DNA from: an uncultured Synergistales bacterium
GTDB taxonomy: Bacteria > Synergistota > Synergistia > Synergistales > Aminobacteriaceae
DNA: 42,162 nucleotides
Assembly (NCBI GenBank): GCA_905233725.1
Contig: CAJOEM010000032.1
Coordinates: 1 to 42,162, forward strand
Direction of reading: 5' to 3'
Below the pieces are notes generated by a model. The model saw nothing but the letters and a program-made list of their open reading frames with translations. It made no database searches and was not told where the DNA came from. Below, one piece after another: positions 17,407-27,433 of the stretch. Position 1 is the stretch's first letter; each line of letters begins with the position of its first letter. Position numbers and translations under genes: made by a program.

Positions 17407-18186
17407 TTACTGTTTGATTAACGCAGCCTGGATCTTGTAAGTTTCAGCCAGTTTCTGAATGCTGCCATCGTTGTATTTCGCGTCGAAAAATGCGTTCAGC
17501 TTATCAGCCAGATCCGAATCTTTCCTGAAGCCAACGCCGTATTCTTCGCTGTTCAGAGCAACTGTGTACGTGAGATTTTCGTAGCCTGTTCCCTTGCCGA
17601 CCATCGCAGCAGCCATCAACGAGTCGATAATTGCAGCATCAGCCGTGCCAGACGCAACTTCCATCAGAGCCGTAGCCTGATCCTGAACATTCGTAGTTTT
17701 GAAGCCATTCGCCTGAGCAACTTCCATTCCTGCGCTGCCGTGTTCGACTGCGAAATTCAAGCCCTTGACGCTCTCGACGCTCTGGAATTTTTCCGCGACA
17801 TTTGCCGGAACGATTACGACCTGAGCATTGTTGCAATACGCTTTCGAACAAGCCATCGACGCAAGAACTTCGCTGGTTAAAGTCATGCCGTTCCAAACGC
17901 AATCAATATTTCTGCCGTTGAGTTCGAGAATCTTGTTGTTCCATTCGATTTCCTGAAACTCAGCTTTCACGCCCAAACTCTCAGCAAACGCCTTCGCCAA
18001 ATCAGCGTCAAATCCGAGCCATTCACCGGCTTCATTTTTGTAATCCATCGGCTGGAAAACCGTAATTCCGACAACCAACGTTCCCTTCGCTTTCACGTAT
18101 TCCGAATCCGTCTCAGCATACGCGCACGAACAAACCAACGCCAGAACCATCGCGAACAAAACCAATTTGCTAACAAACTTCTTCAT
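17407..18186 (-). CDS. Amino acid-binding protein of the ABC transporter
   Basis: A 259-residue solute-binding protein (family 3). The ATG at 18186 is chosen over an upstream in-frame start at 18285 because it begins a signal peptide (MKKFVSKLVLFAMVLALVCSCAYA), though AGGAG is 14 bases away. The mature part shows LVVGITVFQPMDYKNEAGEWLGFDADLAKAFAESLG, the standard N-lobe of polar amino acid-binding proteins, and EYGVGFRKDSDLADKLN near the end. A short inverted repeat with T-run after its stop (about 17380-17400) may reduce read-through into the permease gene. Confidence 0.9.
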   Translation of the reverse strand: MKKFVSKLVLFAMVLALVCSCAYAETDSEYVKAKGTLVVGITVFQPMDYKNEAGEWLGFDADLAKAFAESLGVKAEFQEIEWNNKILELNGRNIDCVWNGMTLTSEVLASMACSKAYCNNAQVVIVPANVAEKFQSVESVKGLNFAVEHGSAGMEVAQANGFKTTNVQDQATALMEVASGTADAAIIDSLMAAAMVGKGTGYENLTYTVALNSEEYGVGFRKDSDLADKLNAFFDAKYNDGSIQKLAETYKIQAALIKQ

Positions 18187-18244
18187 AATTAAAAACACAT
18201 CTCCTGTGAAAAATTTTGCGAATATTGTGAGAATATTCCAAAGA

Positions 18245-18273
18245 ATTTTAACAGTGTGATTCAAAATGCGCAA
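18245..18273 (-). promoter_or_regulatory. Candidate promoter of the amino acid transporter operon
   Basis: On the minus strand TTGCGC (18273-18268) and TAAAAT (18250-18245) are separated by 17 bases, about 60 bases before the binding-protein ATG. The match is fair at -10 and partial at -35. Confidence 0.45.
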
Positions 18274-18283
18274 GGTAATACAC

Positions 18284-18319
18284 AAAAAATAATTCCCGAC
18301 ATCTCAGCCAGGAATTATT
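18284..18319 (-). terminator. Terminator after the GLUG/Ig-like protein gene
   Basis: On the minus strand AATAATTCC (18319-18311) pairs perfectly with GGAATTATT (18296-18288) and runs into TTTT. It stands eight bases after the gene's stop and separates it from the amino acid transporter operon. Confidence 0.8.
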
Positions 18320-18326
18320 TTCGAAA

Positions 18327-20778
18327 TTATTTCGCTCTCTTGAATATCAAAGCTGCTGCACAAACTGCGAGACCGAAAATTCCTAATCCGGAATTACAGC
18401 CACCGCCACCACCACTGCTTGAGCTTTTAGGACTATCCTCGTCATCGTAATATGGCTCATCATAAACGTAGATATACAAATCCTGAGTATTACTTCCGGC
18501 AGAATTTTCAGCTTTCACAGTGAAGGAATAATAATCCTCGTAGTCATAGACGTAGCCTGAAATAACGCCAGTATTCGGATCCAACGTGAGATTATCTGGA
18601 AGATAGCCGGACGTAATTGACCACGTGATGTTTTCACCAGTTGCGAGTAAAGTCTCGTAATAATATTCGCCGTAATAAGCATATTCGAGATCTTCTGTCA
18701 TTATGACTGGAGCTGTGAGAGTTTGTCCCTGACCGCCTTCGCCGCCTTGACCGCCTTGAGCTGGGTTGATCACGATGCTGAGAGCTTGATCACCGCTTGC
18801 TGTTTGGGTCATTGCTCTGACTTTGAAATTTGAAGTGCCGGCAGTTGTCGGTTTCCCTGAAATTTTGCCATTATTCGCGAGGGTTAATCCATCTGGAAGT
18901 TTTCCGGATAAAATCGACCATGTTACACCAGCTGTGTCAGACTCAAGAGTTGCGTTATAATCCTGATTGACAGTTCCGTTGGGAAGATTTCTGGTTGTGA
19001 TCGTGACTATGCCTCCCTGAGTGGGATTACTTGAGCCGCCACCAGTTCCGCCACTTGAGCCAGTTATCGTAATTGTGAAAGTTTTTGACGCAGTAATTGT
19101 CGTGTCACTTGTTGCGGAAGCGATTATCGTGAACTGAGCAGCCGTTACAACTTCAGATGGAAGACCTGAAATTCTGCCGTTTGTCAGTGACAATCCAGAG
19201 GGAAGTTTGCTACCTTGAGCGAGTGACCATGTAACATTTCTAGCGCCGGTTGCAGAAAGTTGCTGATTATACTGCTGACCAATAACTCCTGCAGGGAGTG
19301 CTGACTCGGTATTTATGACAAGTCTTACAGTGAGAGAAAAATCTTTAGTTGCCGGAGTTGTTCCTGAAAGAGCCTGAATTGTGAATGTATATTTTCCGGC
19401 AGTTGTCGGCGTTCCTGAGATTTTACCGGTTGAAGAATCAAGATTCAGTCCATCTGGGAGCGAAGTTCCGCCCGTGAGAGACCATGTAACACTTGTTCCA
19501 GAAGCGGCATCAGTTTTGAGTTCAACGCTGTAATTAAATCCGGCATCAGCAGAATCAAGATTCGAATCGGTCATGATTGAGATTGGCGGCGTAAGTTTGT
19601 AGCAACCTTGTTCACCCGGAACTCCCTGAGCATTAATTCCGATTCCGTGCTCAGCATTAGCGTAACCGTTGTTTTCAATCGTGTAAGACGCGCTGTCAAG
19701 TTTTCCGATAATTCCGCCTTTATTCGTTGCGTCACTGGAGACTATTGCGTATGAAATATTATCCTGAACAGTTGCATTATTCATAACACCGACAATTCCA
19801 CCAATTCCCTCGGCTGAATTATTATCCGACATGACAGTCACGAGACCGGAAACGTCGCAGCTTTTGAGAACCGTAGTCTCGCCAACACGTCCAGCGATTC
19901 CACCAGCAACACTATTAGAATCTATTACTGAACTTGCGTTGTTATTTGCTGTAACGTGATTGTTCTCCAAATTTCCGCCTGAGATATAGCCAACGATTCC
20001 GCCTGCGTAAGAAACGCTCTCTAGTGTTCCCGAGAACGTACAATTTTTGATTGCCTCAAAGTCAGCGATTTGAGCATAACCAACAATCCCTCCAACAACC
20101 TTCAACTTTGCAATTATCAATAGTTCCGCCGGTCATTATCGCAACGATACCGCCAAAGTCTTCTCTATTACTATTATAACCAGAAGGCGCATCTATAGTC
20201 CCGCTCATTGTACAGTTCTTTATTTCTCCGTTAGTCATACTTTGAACGATACCTCCGATATAACCATCATCATTCCAATATCTACTGAACGACATAGTTC
20301 CGGAAAAGCTACAGTTATCAATAGTTCCATTATTCAGCTTATTCGCAATTCCAGCGGAGTATCTCCCATTAAGGTTGCCGCTAACTTTGAGATTTTTCAC
20401 AACATAATCCGAAGCTGAGACTGTTCCGAACAAACTCGCGATACCGCCACCTCTTGAAATGTTGACGTGTATCGAAAGATTATTGCCGTCAAAATGTCCT
20501 GAGAACGGGTGCGAATCAGTTCCAATCGCTTCCCAATTCGTGGTTTGAGAAATGTTCAGATCTGCTCCGAGTTTGTAATAAAAGTCTGCTGATTCAGTTC
20601 CTTTATTAACTCTGTCGCGGAGCATCACCAGATCAGCGTTTGTGTCAATGATGTACGGATCAGTCGCAGAGCCTGAGTGTCCTTCATCATAGTATTCCGC
20701 CCATGAACACGAAGTCATGGAAACAACGAGCGCTAAAACTACAAAAAGTGCTGAAATTTTCCTGTTCGTAAAAATCAT
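18327..20778 (-). pseudogene. Surface protein with GLUG repeats and Ig-like domains, split by a frameshift
   Basis: Two overlapping frames form one gene. The first (20778 to about 20100) has AGGAGG ten bases before its ATG, a signal peptide (MIFTNRKISALFVVLALVVS, possible lipobox MTSC), and GLUG-type repeats such as IGGIVQSMTNGEIKNC. It ends in the wrong frame soon after TIDNCKVEG. The second frame continues VVGGIVGYAQIADFE with more GLUG repeats, then about four putative Ig (He_PIG) domains, each with a LPDGLTLD...GKISGTP motif. It closes with SSGGGGGCNSG, a hydrophobic helix and KRAK, a Synergist-CTERM-like signal. One extra base near 20095-20100 explains the break. A sequencing error is possible; otherwise the gene is inactivated. 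Confidence 0.8.
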
Positions 20779-21029
20779 AAAAAACAAACCTCCTGAATTT
20801 TAGAATTTAAGATTTCCCATTAACGCGATTTCCCAAAAAATTCTTACTATTCTTATTAACTAAGGAGGTCGTTCCTTTTTGTGAGCGAATGTTAAGTCTG
20901 GATTATTTGCGCACGAACGATGAAAGACAACGCAAGCCTCTTCTCTTCTCTCAAATTATTAAGACTAGCACAAGATTGCATTTTTTTTCACCGTCCTTTT
21001 CCGTAATATTACATCATTTACAGATTATA
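20779..21029. other. Intergenic stretch between surface-protein gene and rsmA
   Basis: No gene supported. It should hold the surface-protein promoter (minus strand) and the 3' end of the rsmA transcript. A short AAGGA/TCCTT inverted repeat near 20862-20877 with a T run on the plus strand is too weak to call a terminator. Confidence 0.4.
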
Positions 21030-21833
21030 TCACGTTGCACAAATTTTCTCGTACAATTTCAGCCAAGACTCGCAATCCAAATCTTCAGCGCGAATCTTCG
21101 CGTCAATTCCCAATTCCGAAAATATCCGCAAAAAATCTCCGCGCGAAAAATTCCGCAAGCCTTCCAGGTTATTCAGCAAAAACTTCCGACGATGCGCAAA
21201 GCCTCGGTGCAGAAATTCCCGCCATAATTCGTCACCAGCCAGCGAAAAATTACGCTCAAGATTTATCTCGATTATGCACGAGTCAACGTCCGGTACAGGT
21301 CTGAAGCATTTACGCGAAACTTGCTTCACGATTTTCACATTGCCCATCGCCTCAAGAGCAACTCCCAACGGATAACGTGCTTTAGTGTCGGGTTTTGCAG
21401 CCAGTCTCTCAGCAGCTTCTCTCTGAACCATGTAGACATGTCGCGTCAATCCCAAATTCGCAAACTTCAGCAAATTCCAGATTAACGGCGTAGTAATATT
21501 ATACGGAATGTTCGCTGCAATCTTGTTCGGGAACGGTCTGAGCGATCCGTAATCGAATTTCATCGCGTCCGTCCAGTGAATAGCAAAATTCTCATTCTCA
21601 CGCGCAATCTCTTCAAGCTCCGGTCTGAATCTCTCGTCAATCTCAAGCGAATGCAGAAATTTCACGCCACTTTCAAGCAACGCTCGCGTCAAAACGCCTT
21701 TCCCCGCGCCAATCTCCAACACACAATCCGACTCGCACAAGCATGAATGCGAAATTATTATCCCGAGAATATTCGCGTCAACAAGAAAATTCTGTCCGTA
21801 GCGCTTCAACGCAACACGATTATCACGAATCAT
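21030..21833 (-). CDS. rsmA: 16S rRNA (adenine1518/1519-N6) dimethyltransferase
   Basis: A 267-residue SAM-dependent enzyme (KsgA) that dimethylates two adenosines near the 3' end of 16S rRNA. It has the opening KRYGQNFLVDANI, motif I VLEIGAGKGVLTRALL, and the catalytic NIPYNITTP (usually NLPYNITTP). HRGFAHRRKFLLNNL lies in the C-terminal domain. Its ATG overlaps the stop of the GGDEF gene by four bases (ATGA), implying coupled translation. Confidence 0.95.
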   Translation of the reverse strand: MIRDNRVALKRYGQNFLVDANILGIIISHSCLCESDCVLEIGAGKGVLTRALLESGVKFLHSLEIDERFRPELEEIARENENFAIHWTDAMKFDYGSLRPFPNKIAANIPYNITTPLIWNLLKFANLGLTRHVYMVQREAAERLAAKPDTKARYPLGVALEAMGNVKIVKQVSRKCFRPVPDVDSCIIEINLERNFSLAGDELWREFLHRGFAHRRKFLLNNLEGLRNFSRGDFLRIFSELGIDAKIRAEDLDCESWLKLYEKICAT

Positions 21834-23230
21834 ATCGCAAATTTTCCCAATCTGGTTTCTTGAGCCAAAATCGTTCTGCCACCACCGGATTTCTTCGCGG
21901 CAATCATCGCATCATACGCACGCGCTATCAAATCATGCAAACTTGTTCCGTTCTCCTCGCGAAATTCCGCAATGCCGATACTAAGCGTCAAATCACTCTC
22001 CAAATCCGACGCGTTCCTGTGCAGTTCATTCGCAAGCAACCTCGCCTCAGTCCCGGATTTACGCGACAAGACAACAAATTCATCGCCGCTCCATCGCCCG
22101 ATTACATTGCCAGCAGAAATAAAAACTTCCTTCAGAACACGCGCAAAATTCCGCAAAATGCGATTCCCGTACGCATAGCCTCTAGTCTCGTTAATCAACC
22201 GGAAATTATCCAGATTCAAGATCAATATGCTCAGATGCGACTTATTTTTCAGGGCAAGCTTCATCTCGCGTAATATAAAATGCTCACTGCCGTAGCGATT
22301 CAGAATCCCAAGAGAATTTTCCATTGATAAAACACGATGCAACTGTTCACGATTGCGCTTTGATTCCGTAATATCCTCGAAAGTCAAGAGCGTAAATTTC
22401 TGCGAGTCATGCTCAAACGGCGACGCATGAATCTTAACGCGAACGAACTCATGATCACGCTGAATTTTCGGCGCAGGATTATTATTCAGCTCCTCGTCCT
22501 GGTAAATCTCATCGCTGAATTTCACGTCGTCACTGCGAAGCAATTCCGGCACAAAAATCTCCAGCTCTCCCGAAGCACTCGAAATTATATCCGACAAATT
22601 CCCGCGCAAATCCAAATCCTGAGAATCATTCACTTTTGAATCTACCAGTCCGCGAACGTTCATGCCTGTCAAATCCGAGTCAAACTTTGACGCAAGAATC
22701 TTATTCACAGCCATGATTTTCCCGCGCAAATCTACAAGAGCTGCGGCGAACGGCAAGTCATCGATTGCTGCGAAACTCTCACGCAACGTAAGTTTAACAG
22801 GAACTTCTTTTACAACCTCGACTTCTTTCACGACTTCCTTGACAACTTCTTTTATTTCAGTCTTGATTTCAGTCTTTATTTCAGGTTTAGATTTCGCAAC
22901 ATCGCTCGACGAAAGCCTGATCACGATACCTGCAATCTCTTTCTCATCAAGCTTCAGCGGTGATGCAGTTAAATCCCAAATGCGCTCTCCCTCGGAAATT
23001 TCGAAGCCGTTCACTTCACCAAGACATGCAGCCGTCAGAACTTCGTGAAAAACTTCGTCCATGTTGCCGCCCAACGGTGGGTAATTTCTTCCGTACTCGC
23101 ATTTATGCCCGAATAATCTCTGTGCAACTATCTTGTAACCCTGTGTCGCGTAGATTAATTTGCCGTTCGTTTTCAAGACGCAGCAAAGCAATCCCGGACA
23201 ACTGTCGAGAACATGACTCCAGATATTCAT
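21830..23230 (-). CDS. PAS-GGDEF protein, probable diguanylate cyclase
   Basis: A 466-residue protein with no clear signal or membrane segment. An N-terminal PAS-like part (about 1-110) is followed by a Lys/Glu/Val-rich repeated linker (about 118-150, EVVKEVVKEVEVVKEV), probably helical. A second PAS-like domain (about 150-290) ends in FTLLTFEDITESKRNREQ. The GGDEF domain (about 300-455) has the motif as SGDEF in RWSGDEF, with LDNFRLINE upstream, so cyclase activity is plausible. No inhibitory RxxD is seen five residues before the motif. It is encoded between galE and rsmA with almost no gap. Confidence 0.85.
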   Translation of the reverse strand: MNIWSHVLDSCPGLLCCVLKTNGKLIYATQGYKIVAQRLFGHKCEYGRNYPPLGGNMDEVFHEVLTAACLGEVNGFEISEGERIWDLTASPLKLDEKEIAGIVIRLSSSDVAKSKPEIKTEIKTEIKEVVKEVVKEVEVVKEVPVKLTLRESFAAIDDLPFAAALVDLRGKIMAVNKILASKFDSDLTGMNVRGLVDSKVNDSQDLDLRGNLSDIISSASGELEIFVPELLRSDDVKFSDEIYQDEELNNNPAPKIQRDHEFVRVKIHASPFEHDSQKFTLLTFEDITESKRNREQLHRVLSMENSLGILNRYGSEHFILREMKLALKNKSHLSILILNLDNFRLINETRGYAYGNRILRNFARVLKEVFISAGNVIGRWSGDEFVVLSRKSGTEARLLANELHRNASDLESDLTLSIGIAEFREENGTSLHDLIARAYDAMIAAKKSGGGRTILAQETRLGKFAI

Positions 23231-23232
23231 GT

Positions 23233-24222
23233 TTACGCGTCGTAGCCGTTCGGGTGTGATTTATGCCAACGCCACGCCGTAGAAATTATTTCTTCCATGC
23301 TGGTGACTTTGGGCTGCCATTTGAGTATTTCGCGCGCCTTCGAACTATCCGCAACAAGCCTTGCCGGATCACCTGCTCTGCGTTTGCCGATTTCGAGTTT
23401 GATTTCATGACCGGAAGCTTTACGAGCAGCGTTTATCATTTCCATAACAGAATATCCGTCGCCGCTGCCGAGATTAAATATCTGACTTTCGCCGCCGTTT
23501 CGCAAATATTCCAGAGCAAGCAAATGTGCGTGCGCCAGATCCTCGATGTAAACATAATCGCGAATACACGTGCCATCAGGCGTATTGTAATCATCGCCAT
23601 AAACCGTAACTTTCTCACGCTTCCCCAATGGAACCTGCAAAATTATCGGCACAAGATGCGTCTCGTGATTATGCGCTTCACCGATAGTGCCATCATGCCA
23701 GGCTCCGGCAACGTTGAAATATCTCAGCGAAACGTAGCGAATATCATGCTGCAAACTCACCCAGTGCATAATCTTTTCCATAATGCGTTTCGATTCGCCG
23801 TACGGGTTCGTTGGATTTGTCGGGTCAGTTTCGAGAATTGGGATTCGTTCAGGCTCACCGTATACTGCTGCTGATGACGAAAAGACAATTTTCTTCACGT
23901 TATTTCGCTGCATGGACTCCAGCAAACTTATCATGCCGCCGACGTTGTTGTCAAAATATTTCAGCGGCTGTTCGACGCTCTCTCCGACAAGCGAGAATGC
24001 GCAAAAGTGAATCACTGCTTCGATATTATTCTGCGTGAATATCTCGTCAAGAATTTTCCCGTCGCGAATATCGCCCTCGTAGAATTTCACGCTCTCAGGC
24101 AAAGATTGCTTGTGACCCGTGACAAGATTATCGATCACTATCACATCTTCTCCGTGATTCAAAAATGCTCTGACATTGTGCGAGCCAATATAACCAGCTC
24201 CACCGCAGATTAACACTGACAT
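23233..24222 (-). CDS. galE: UDP-glucose 4-epimerase
   Basis: A 329-residue short-chain dehydrogenase-like epimerase that interconverts UDP-glucose and UDP-galactose, or the N-acetyl forms. It has the NAD-binding GGAGYIGSH, the catalytic SSSAAVYG and YGESK (YxxxK), and the family blocks SLRYFNVAGA and RDYVYIEDLA. The ATG at 24222 fits AGGAGG ten bases upstream; a TTG two codons earlier is the alternative. It probably supplies sugar nucleotides for the envelope glycans that other genes here seem to modify. Confidence 0.94.
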   Translation of the reverse strand: MSVLICGGAGYIGSHNVRAFLNHGEDVIVIDNLVTGHKQSLPESVKFYEGDIRDGKILDEIFTQNNIEAVIHFCAFSLVGESVEQPLKYFDNNVGGMISLLESMQRNNVKKIVFSSSAAVYGEPERIPILETDPTNPTNPYGESKRIMEKIMHWVSLQHDIRYVSLRYFNVAGAWHDGTIGEAHNHETHLVPIILQVPLGKREKVTVYGDDYNTPDGTCIRDYVYIEDLAHAHLLALEYLRNGGESQIFNLGSGDGYSVMEMINAARKASGHEIKLEIGKRRAGDPARLVADSSKAREILKWQPKVTSMEEIISTAWRWHKSHPNGYDA

Positions 24223-24248
24223 CTCCAAATTACCTCCTGAATATTAAT

Positions 24249-24983
24249 CTAGTCTCTTGGGACATTCGGAATCGGGTTGAAATTCACGTCTCCGATATGT
24301 GTCTCGTATTGCTCCCCGAAAGTTCTCTCGCGTGTCATGTGAATCTTATCCGGAACTTGAACTGACGAGGGTTTGACTTCATCGTAAATGCTCACGAGAT
24401 TGCTTTTCGGTGCGTGTAATTCCGGCGCGTTCGCAACACCGAAATTTTTGATTACATTGCGCGAGGCTTGAGACGTAAATTCCGGATTAGCCTGCCACCA
24501 TGAATCGCCATTCACACTCAGAAAAACAAATTCAGAATCATCGCCTGAGCCCAAACATGCTTCTATTCTAAGCGGCTTTAGATCTTTCCCGGAAATTTCC
24601 GCAACCTTCAGCCAGATAAAATCCCCGCTCAACCATGCGCGGCCGTTCGGTGAGTCTTTGAGCTTCAGTTTGTCAGCATTCGTGCGTAAATAGCTGCGTG
24701 CGTTCGAGAACTTGTCAACCAGAATCCCGAGCCAAATCGAGTTTTTTTCGCGCGAAATCTTCACACAATCGTTCCAGGATTTGCCATCATACGGAGCATT
24801 CCGGAAATACCGCGCAATCTGTTCAAGCGAGGGCTTCGTCGAATTATGCAAACTCACAGCACTGCCCAGCGCGTAAAGTCCGCCGACAATCTTGTGAACT
24901 TCGGGATTAGCTTCAACTTCGGCTCCAAACGCTGCAGCCGCAAAACTCACAAACAACAATACAACCGCAAAAATCTTTCTCAC
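24249..24983 (-). CDS. Exported protein of unknown function
   Basis: A 244-residue protein that I do not recognise. It starts at GTG 24983 with GGGAGG eight bases upstream. A signal peptide (MRKIFAVVLLFVSFAAAAFGA) is clear. The mature part mixes short motifs such as AWLSGDFIWLKVAEISGKDLKPLRIEA and ends in a Pro/Asn-rich stretch (FNPIPNVPRD). It is encoded between galE and a membrane glycosyltransferase, which hints at an envelope role but no more. Confidence 0.75.
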   Translation of the reverse strand: MRKIFAVVLLFVSFAAAAFGAEVEANPEVHKIVGGLYALGSAVSLHNSTKPSLEQIARYFRNAPYDGKSWNDCVKISREKNSIWLGILVDKFSNARSYLRTNADKLKLKDSPNGRAWLSGDFIWLKVAEISGKDLKPLRIEACLGSGDDSEFVFLSVNGDSWWQANPEFTSQASRNVIKNFGVANAPELHAPKSNLVSIYDEVKPSSVQVPDKIHMTRERTFGEQYETHIGDVNFNPIPNVPRD

Positions 24984-25008
24984 AACAAATTCCTCCCTAA
25001 ATTACTTA

Positions 25009-26727
25009 TTACTTATTACTCAGCAACAAATGCGAATCCGTTTGCGCAATACTGGTCACATTCGCCGGCAAAACTTTATCCAACTGCCTCTCCGCTGGCA
25101 ACAAAAGAAACACTCGTGCTTTTCCTCGCCACAGCGCAGATAGAGTTTGCTCATTCGTAACGAACTTTCTCTGCGCAACTCCAGGCAATAACGGCGCGTT
25201 CACCAAACTTGAGTCGCGATACGTGTAGAAAAACATTGACGGGTGATTCTCGTAATATTGCACAATCACATCGTCTTTCTGAACGAGTTTCTGAATCGCA
25301 AGTCCCTGAACACGAATCGAGCTCACTTCAGCAACAAGATCAATAACTCCGCTCAGCGGCATCAACGCGAACAACGCCAGCGCCATAACATTACGCGACC
25401 ATTTCAGGATTTGACGTGTCTTCGCGTAATACCAGGCCGCAATCACGAACAAGATCACAATTCCTGCCCAAGGCACAAGCGAAATCACCGACGCACGCAA
25501 AATCGGCACGAAAATTATTCCCAACGGCAAAATTACGAATATATTCACGAATATCAGCGGCACGTCTATCAAGAGCGACATTCCCACCGACAAGATTCTC
25601 TCGCGTGAGAGCCAAGCGTCCAGAACATCCCCCAACAATGCGGCAAACGGCACAACACACGACGCTAATGACAGAAAATTCCCCGTCAAAATCGCAGCAA
25701 TTCCGAAAATCATCGCCCAAACTATCAAGAAAAATCTCTGGTAAAAAACTTTCCTGTCGAAAACTTCCTGATCGTCCGCAAATTTCTGTTCAAATCCGTA
25801 GCCTGCAGATTCACCAGCTTCAGATTCAAATTCAGATTCCAAGCGATTCGCCTCGATAAAATATTTCGCACGAGACATGACCTCGTAAATTGCGCGAATT
25901 ATGAAACCCTGCCACGGCATGAAACTTCCCAAAACAAACGTCAATCCGCCAAAAACTCCCAACGCCGGCAAATCCGGAGGCTCACATCTCATGAAGTGCA
26001 ATATCAGCGGGTTCATCGCAATTAGCATAATCAAATAAATTCCGATTGACAAAATACTCGTGACTATACCGGGCATGTAACACAAGAATTTCACGAGTAA
26101 ATTATAATCATTCAGTACGCAGCAAAATATCAACACAGCCAACACAGCCAAGACTAACGTGTCGTAGCCCTTCAAGACGAAGCTCAGAATTATGCCAACG
26201 TGCGCGAACATCAGCCAGTTAGAGTTATCTTCGCCCATGGATTTCACAAGCCCGAACATGATCATAGACGCGAGAAATGCCAGAAGCGAATTTGGCGACG
26301 CAATCTGTGATGCAACGAAGCATATCGTCATACTCGCAGAAATACTCGCAGCTAACCAGCTTTTGCGCGAATTATCATCCGGGAATCTTTTCGCCGACAA
26401 CGCCGATAGAAAAATCATTGCCAATCCCGACAACGCCGAAAAAAATCTCACAGCGAACTCTTCCCAACCGAAAATTTTCAACGCAATCGCCGACAGCCAC
26501 CAATAACCCAACGATGCTCCCGCGATTAACGAACTGCCCAAACGTGGCTCGAAATAATTTCCCGTCGCGGATACGTGCAAACTCACAGAAGCATTCACGC
26601 CCTCAATCGGGTCTATCAAGCCGTGGTCTCCTGTGCCTCGGAAATACAAGTAAAACAGAAACGCCGCGAATAACAACAGGATTTTGTTTCTATTTTGATT
26701 TTGATTCTGCCACCGTGAGATCTTCAT
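25009..26727 (-). CDS. Membrane glycosyltransferase, GT39/ArnT-like
   Basis: A 572-residue polytopic protein (about 10-12 membrane helices) resembling the dolichyl-phosphate-mannose/ArnT glycosyltransferase family. Early residues GDHGLIDPIEGVNASVS fit the acidic (D/E) motif in the first periplasmic loop, and GYWWLSAIALKIFGWEEFAVRF matches the next family block. It should transfer a sugar from a lipid carrier to a periplasmic acceptor. The ATG has no ribosome site of its own but overlaps the stop of a 12-codon open frame (26724-26762) that does. Confidence 0.82.
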   Translation of the reverse strand: MKISRWQNQNQNRNKILLLFAAFLFYLYFRGTGDHGLIDPIEGVNASVSLHVSATGNYFEPRLGSSLIAGASLGYWWLSAIALKIFGWEEFAVRFFSALSGLAMIFLSALSAKRFPDDNSRKSWLAASISASMTICFVASQIASPNSLLAFLASMIMFGLVKSMGEDNSNWLMFAHVGIILSFVLKGYDTLVLAVLAVLIFCCVLNDYNLLVKFLCYMPGIVTSILSIGIYLIMLIAMNPLILHFMRCEPPDLPALGVFGGLTFVLGSFMPWQGFIIRAIYEVMSRAKYFIEANRLESEFESEAGESAGYGFEQKFADDQEVFDRKVFYQRFFLIVWAMIFGIAAILTGNFLSLASCVVPFAALLGDVLDAWLSRERILSVGMSLLIDVPLIFVNIFVILPLGIIFVPILRASVISLVPWAGIVILFVIAAWYYAKTRQILKWSRNVMALALFALMPLSGVIDLVAEVSSIRVQGLAIQKLVQKDDVIVQYYENHPSMFFYTYRDSSLVNAPLLPGVAQRKFVTNEQTLSALWRGKARVFLLLPAERQLDKVLPANVTSIAQTDSHLLLSNK

Positions 26728-26762
26728 CTCTTAACGCATAATATTCCCTGCAAAAATTTCAC
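26724..26762 (-). CDS. Possible 12-residue leader peptide coupled to the glycosyltransferase
   Basis: A GTG at 26762 lies eight bases after a perfect AGGAGG (26776-26771). The open frame reads VKFLQGILCVKR (first codon read as Met) and ends at TGA 26726-26724, overlapping the glycosyltransferase ATG as ATGA. The larger gene has a TAA in its own frame just upstream and no clear ribosome site, so it seems to depend on ribosomes finishing this leader. No peptide function is inferred. Confidence 0.5.
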   Translation of the reverse strand: MKFLQGILCVKR

Positions 26763-26803
26763 GAAAAACACCTCCTAAAATCTCTGCAATTATACTATAC
26801 GAA

Positions 26804-27433
26804 TTATCTTTCAAACCAGATTTTGCACAACTCAGCCAGAACCGGCACGATTGATTTGATCTCAATTCCGGTAGTGTTTACGCAAATATTATAGGCGGAC
26901 TTGTCTCCCCATTTTTTGCTCGAGATAATATCATGATATTCGGCGCGATTCCTGTCGATTTGCTTTATCTGTTTGAGCAATTTCGCGTCACTTAAATCCT
27001 GTGAGCGTTCGTCATCTGAGGCTCTGGCTCTGCAGCGTTTGAGCTTGGATTCGTCATCGGCGTACACGAAAATATTATACGGATTATAGCTCGACAGCAC
27101 AGAATCCGCAGCACGCCCAACGATAACGCAATTTCCCTTCGCAGCGATTTCCCTGACGATATTATGCTGCAAACTCAGAATATGAACGGTTGTGTTCGAA
27201 ATAGCTGACACTTGCGGAAAAGTTTTCGCGAATGTCAACGGGTGCCACTTGAAATTCACGACTTCGTTTTCAATCGTGTGTTCGATATAATTCTCGTTCA
27301 TTCCGGTTTGTTCAGCGATTTCGGTTATGATTTCGCGATCATAATACGCAAATCCGAGTTCATCGGCTAAGCGTTTTCCCAATTCTCTGCCGCCGCTACC
27401 AAATTCACGGCTCAACGTAATAATATTCGGCAT
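26804..27433 (-). CDS. Cytidylate kinase-like protein
   Basis: A 209-residue P-loop kinase of the cytidylate kinase-like family (AAK6-type). It has SREFGSGGRELGKRLADELGFAYYDREII at the N-terminus, NCVIVGRAADSVLS mid-way and a lid-like segment RCRARASDDERSQDLSD. AGGAGG lies seven bases before the ATG at 27433. Members of this family are often annotated as cytidylate kinase, but it is distinct from classical Cmk and the real substrate is uncertain. Confidence 0.8.
   Translation of the reverse strand: MPNIITLSREFGSGGRELGKRLADELGFAYYDREIITEIAEQTGMNENYIEHTIENEVVNFKWHPLTFAKTFPQVSAISNTTVHILSLQHNIVREIAAKGNCVIVGRAADSVLSSYNPYNIFVYADDESKLKRCRARASDDERSQDLSDAKLLKQIKQIDRNRAEYHDIISSKKWGDKSAYNICVNTTGIEIKSIVPVLAELCKIWFER

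Noticed and set aside
20088-20110. Programmed frameshift in the GLUG/Ig-like gene
   Set aside because: No slippery heptamer or other known frameshift signal is visible at the junction, so mutation or sequencing error is more likely.
25416-25859. Plus-strand open frame opposite the glycosyltransferase gene
   Set aside because: It lies wholly within a well-supported membrane protein and encodes low-complexity Ser/Arg/Gln sequence typical of an antisense shadow.
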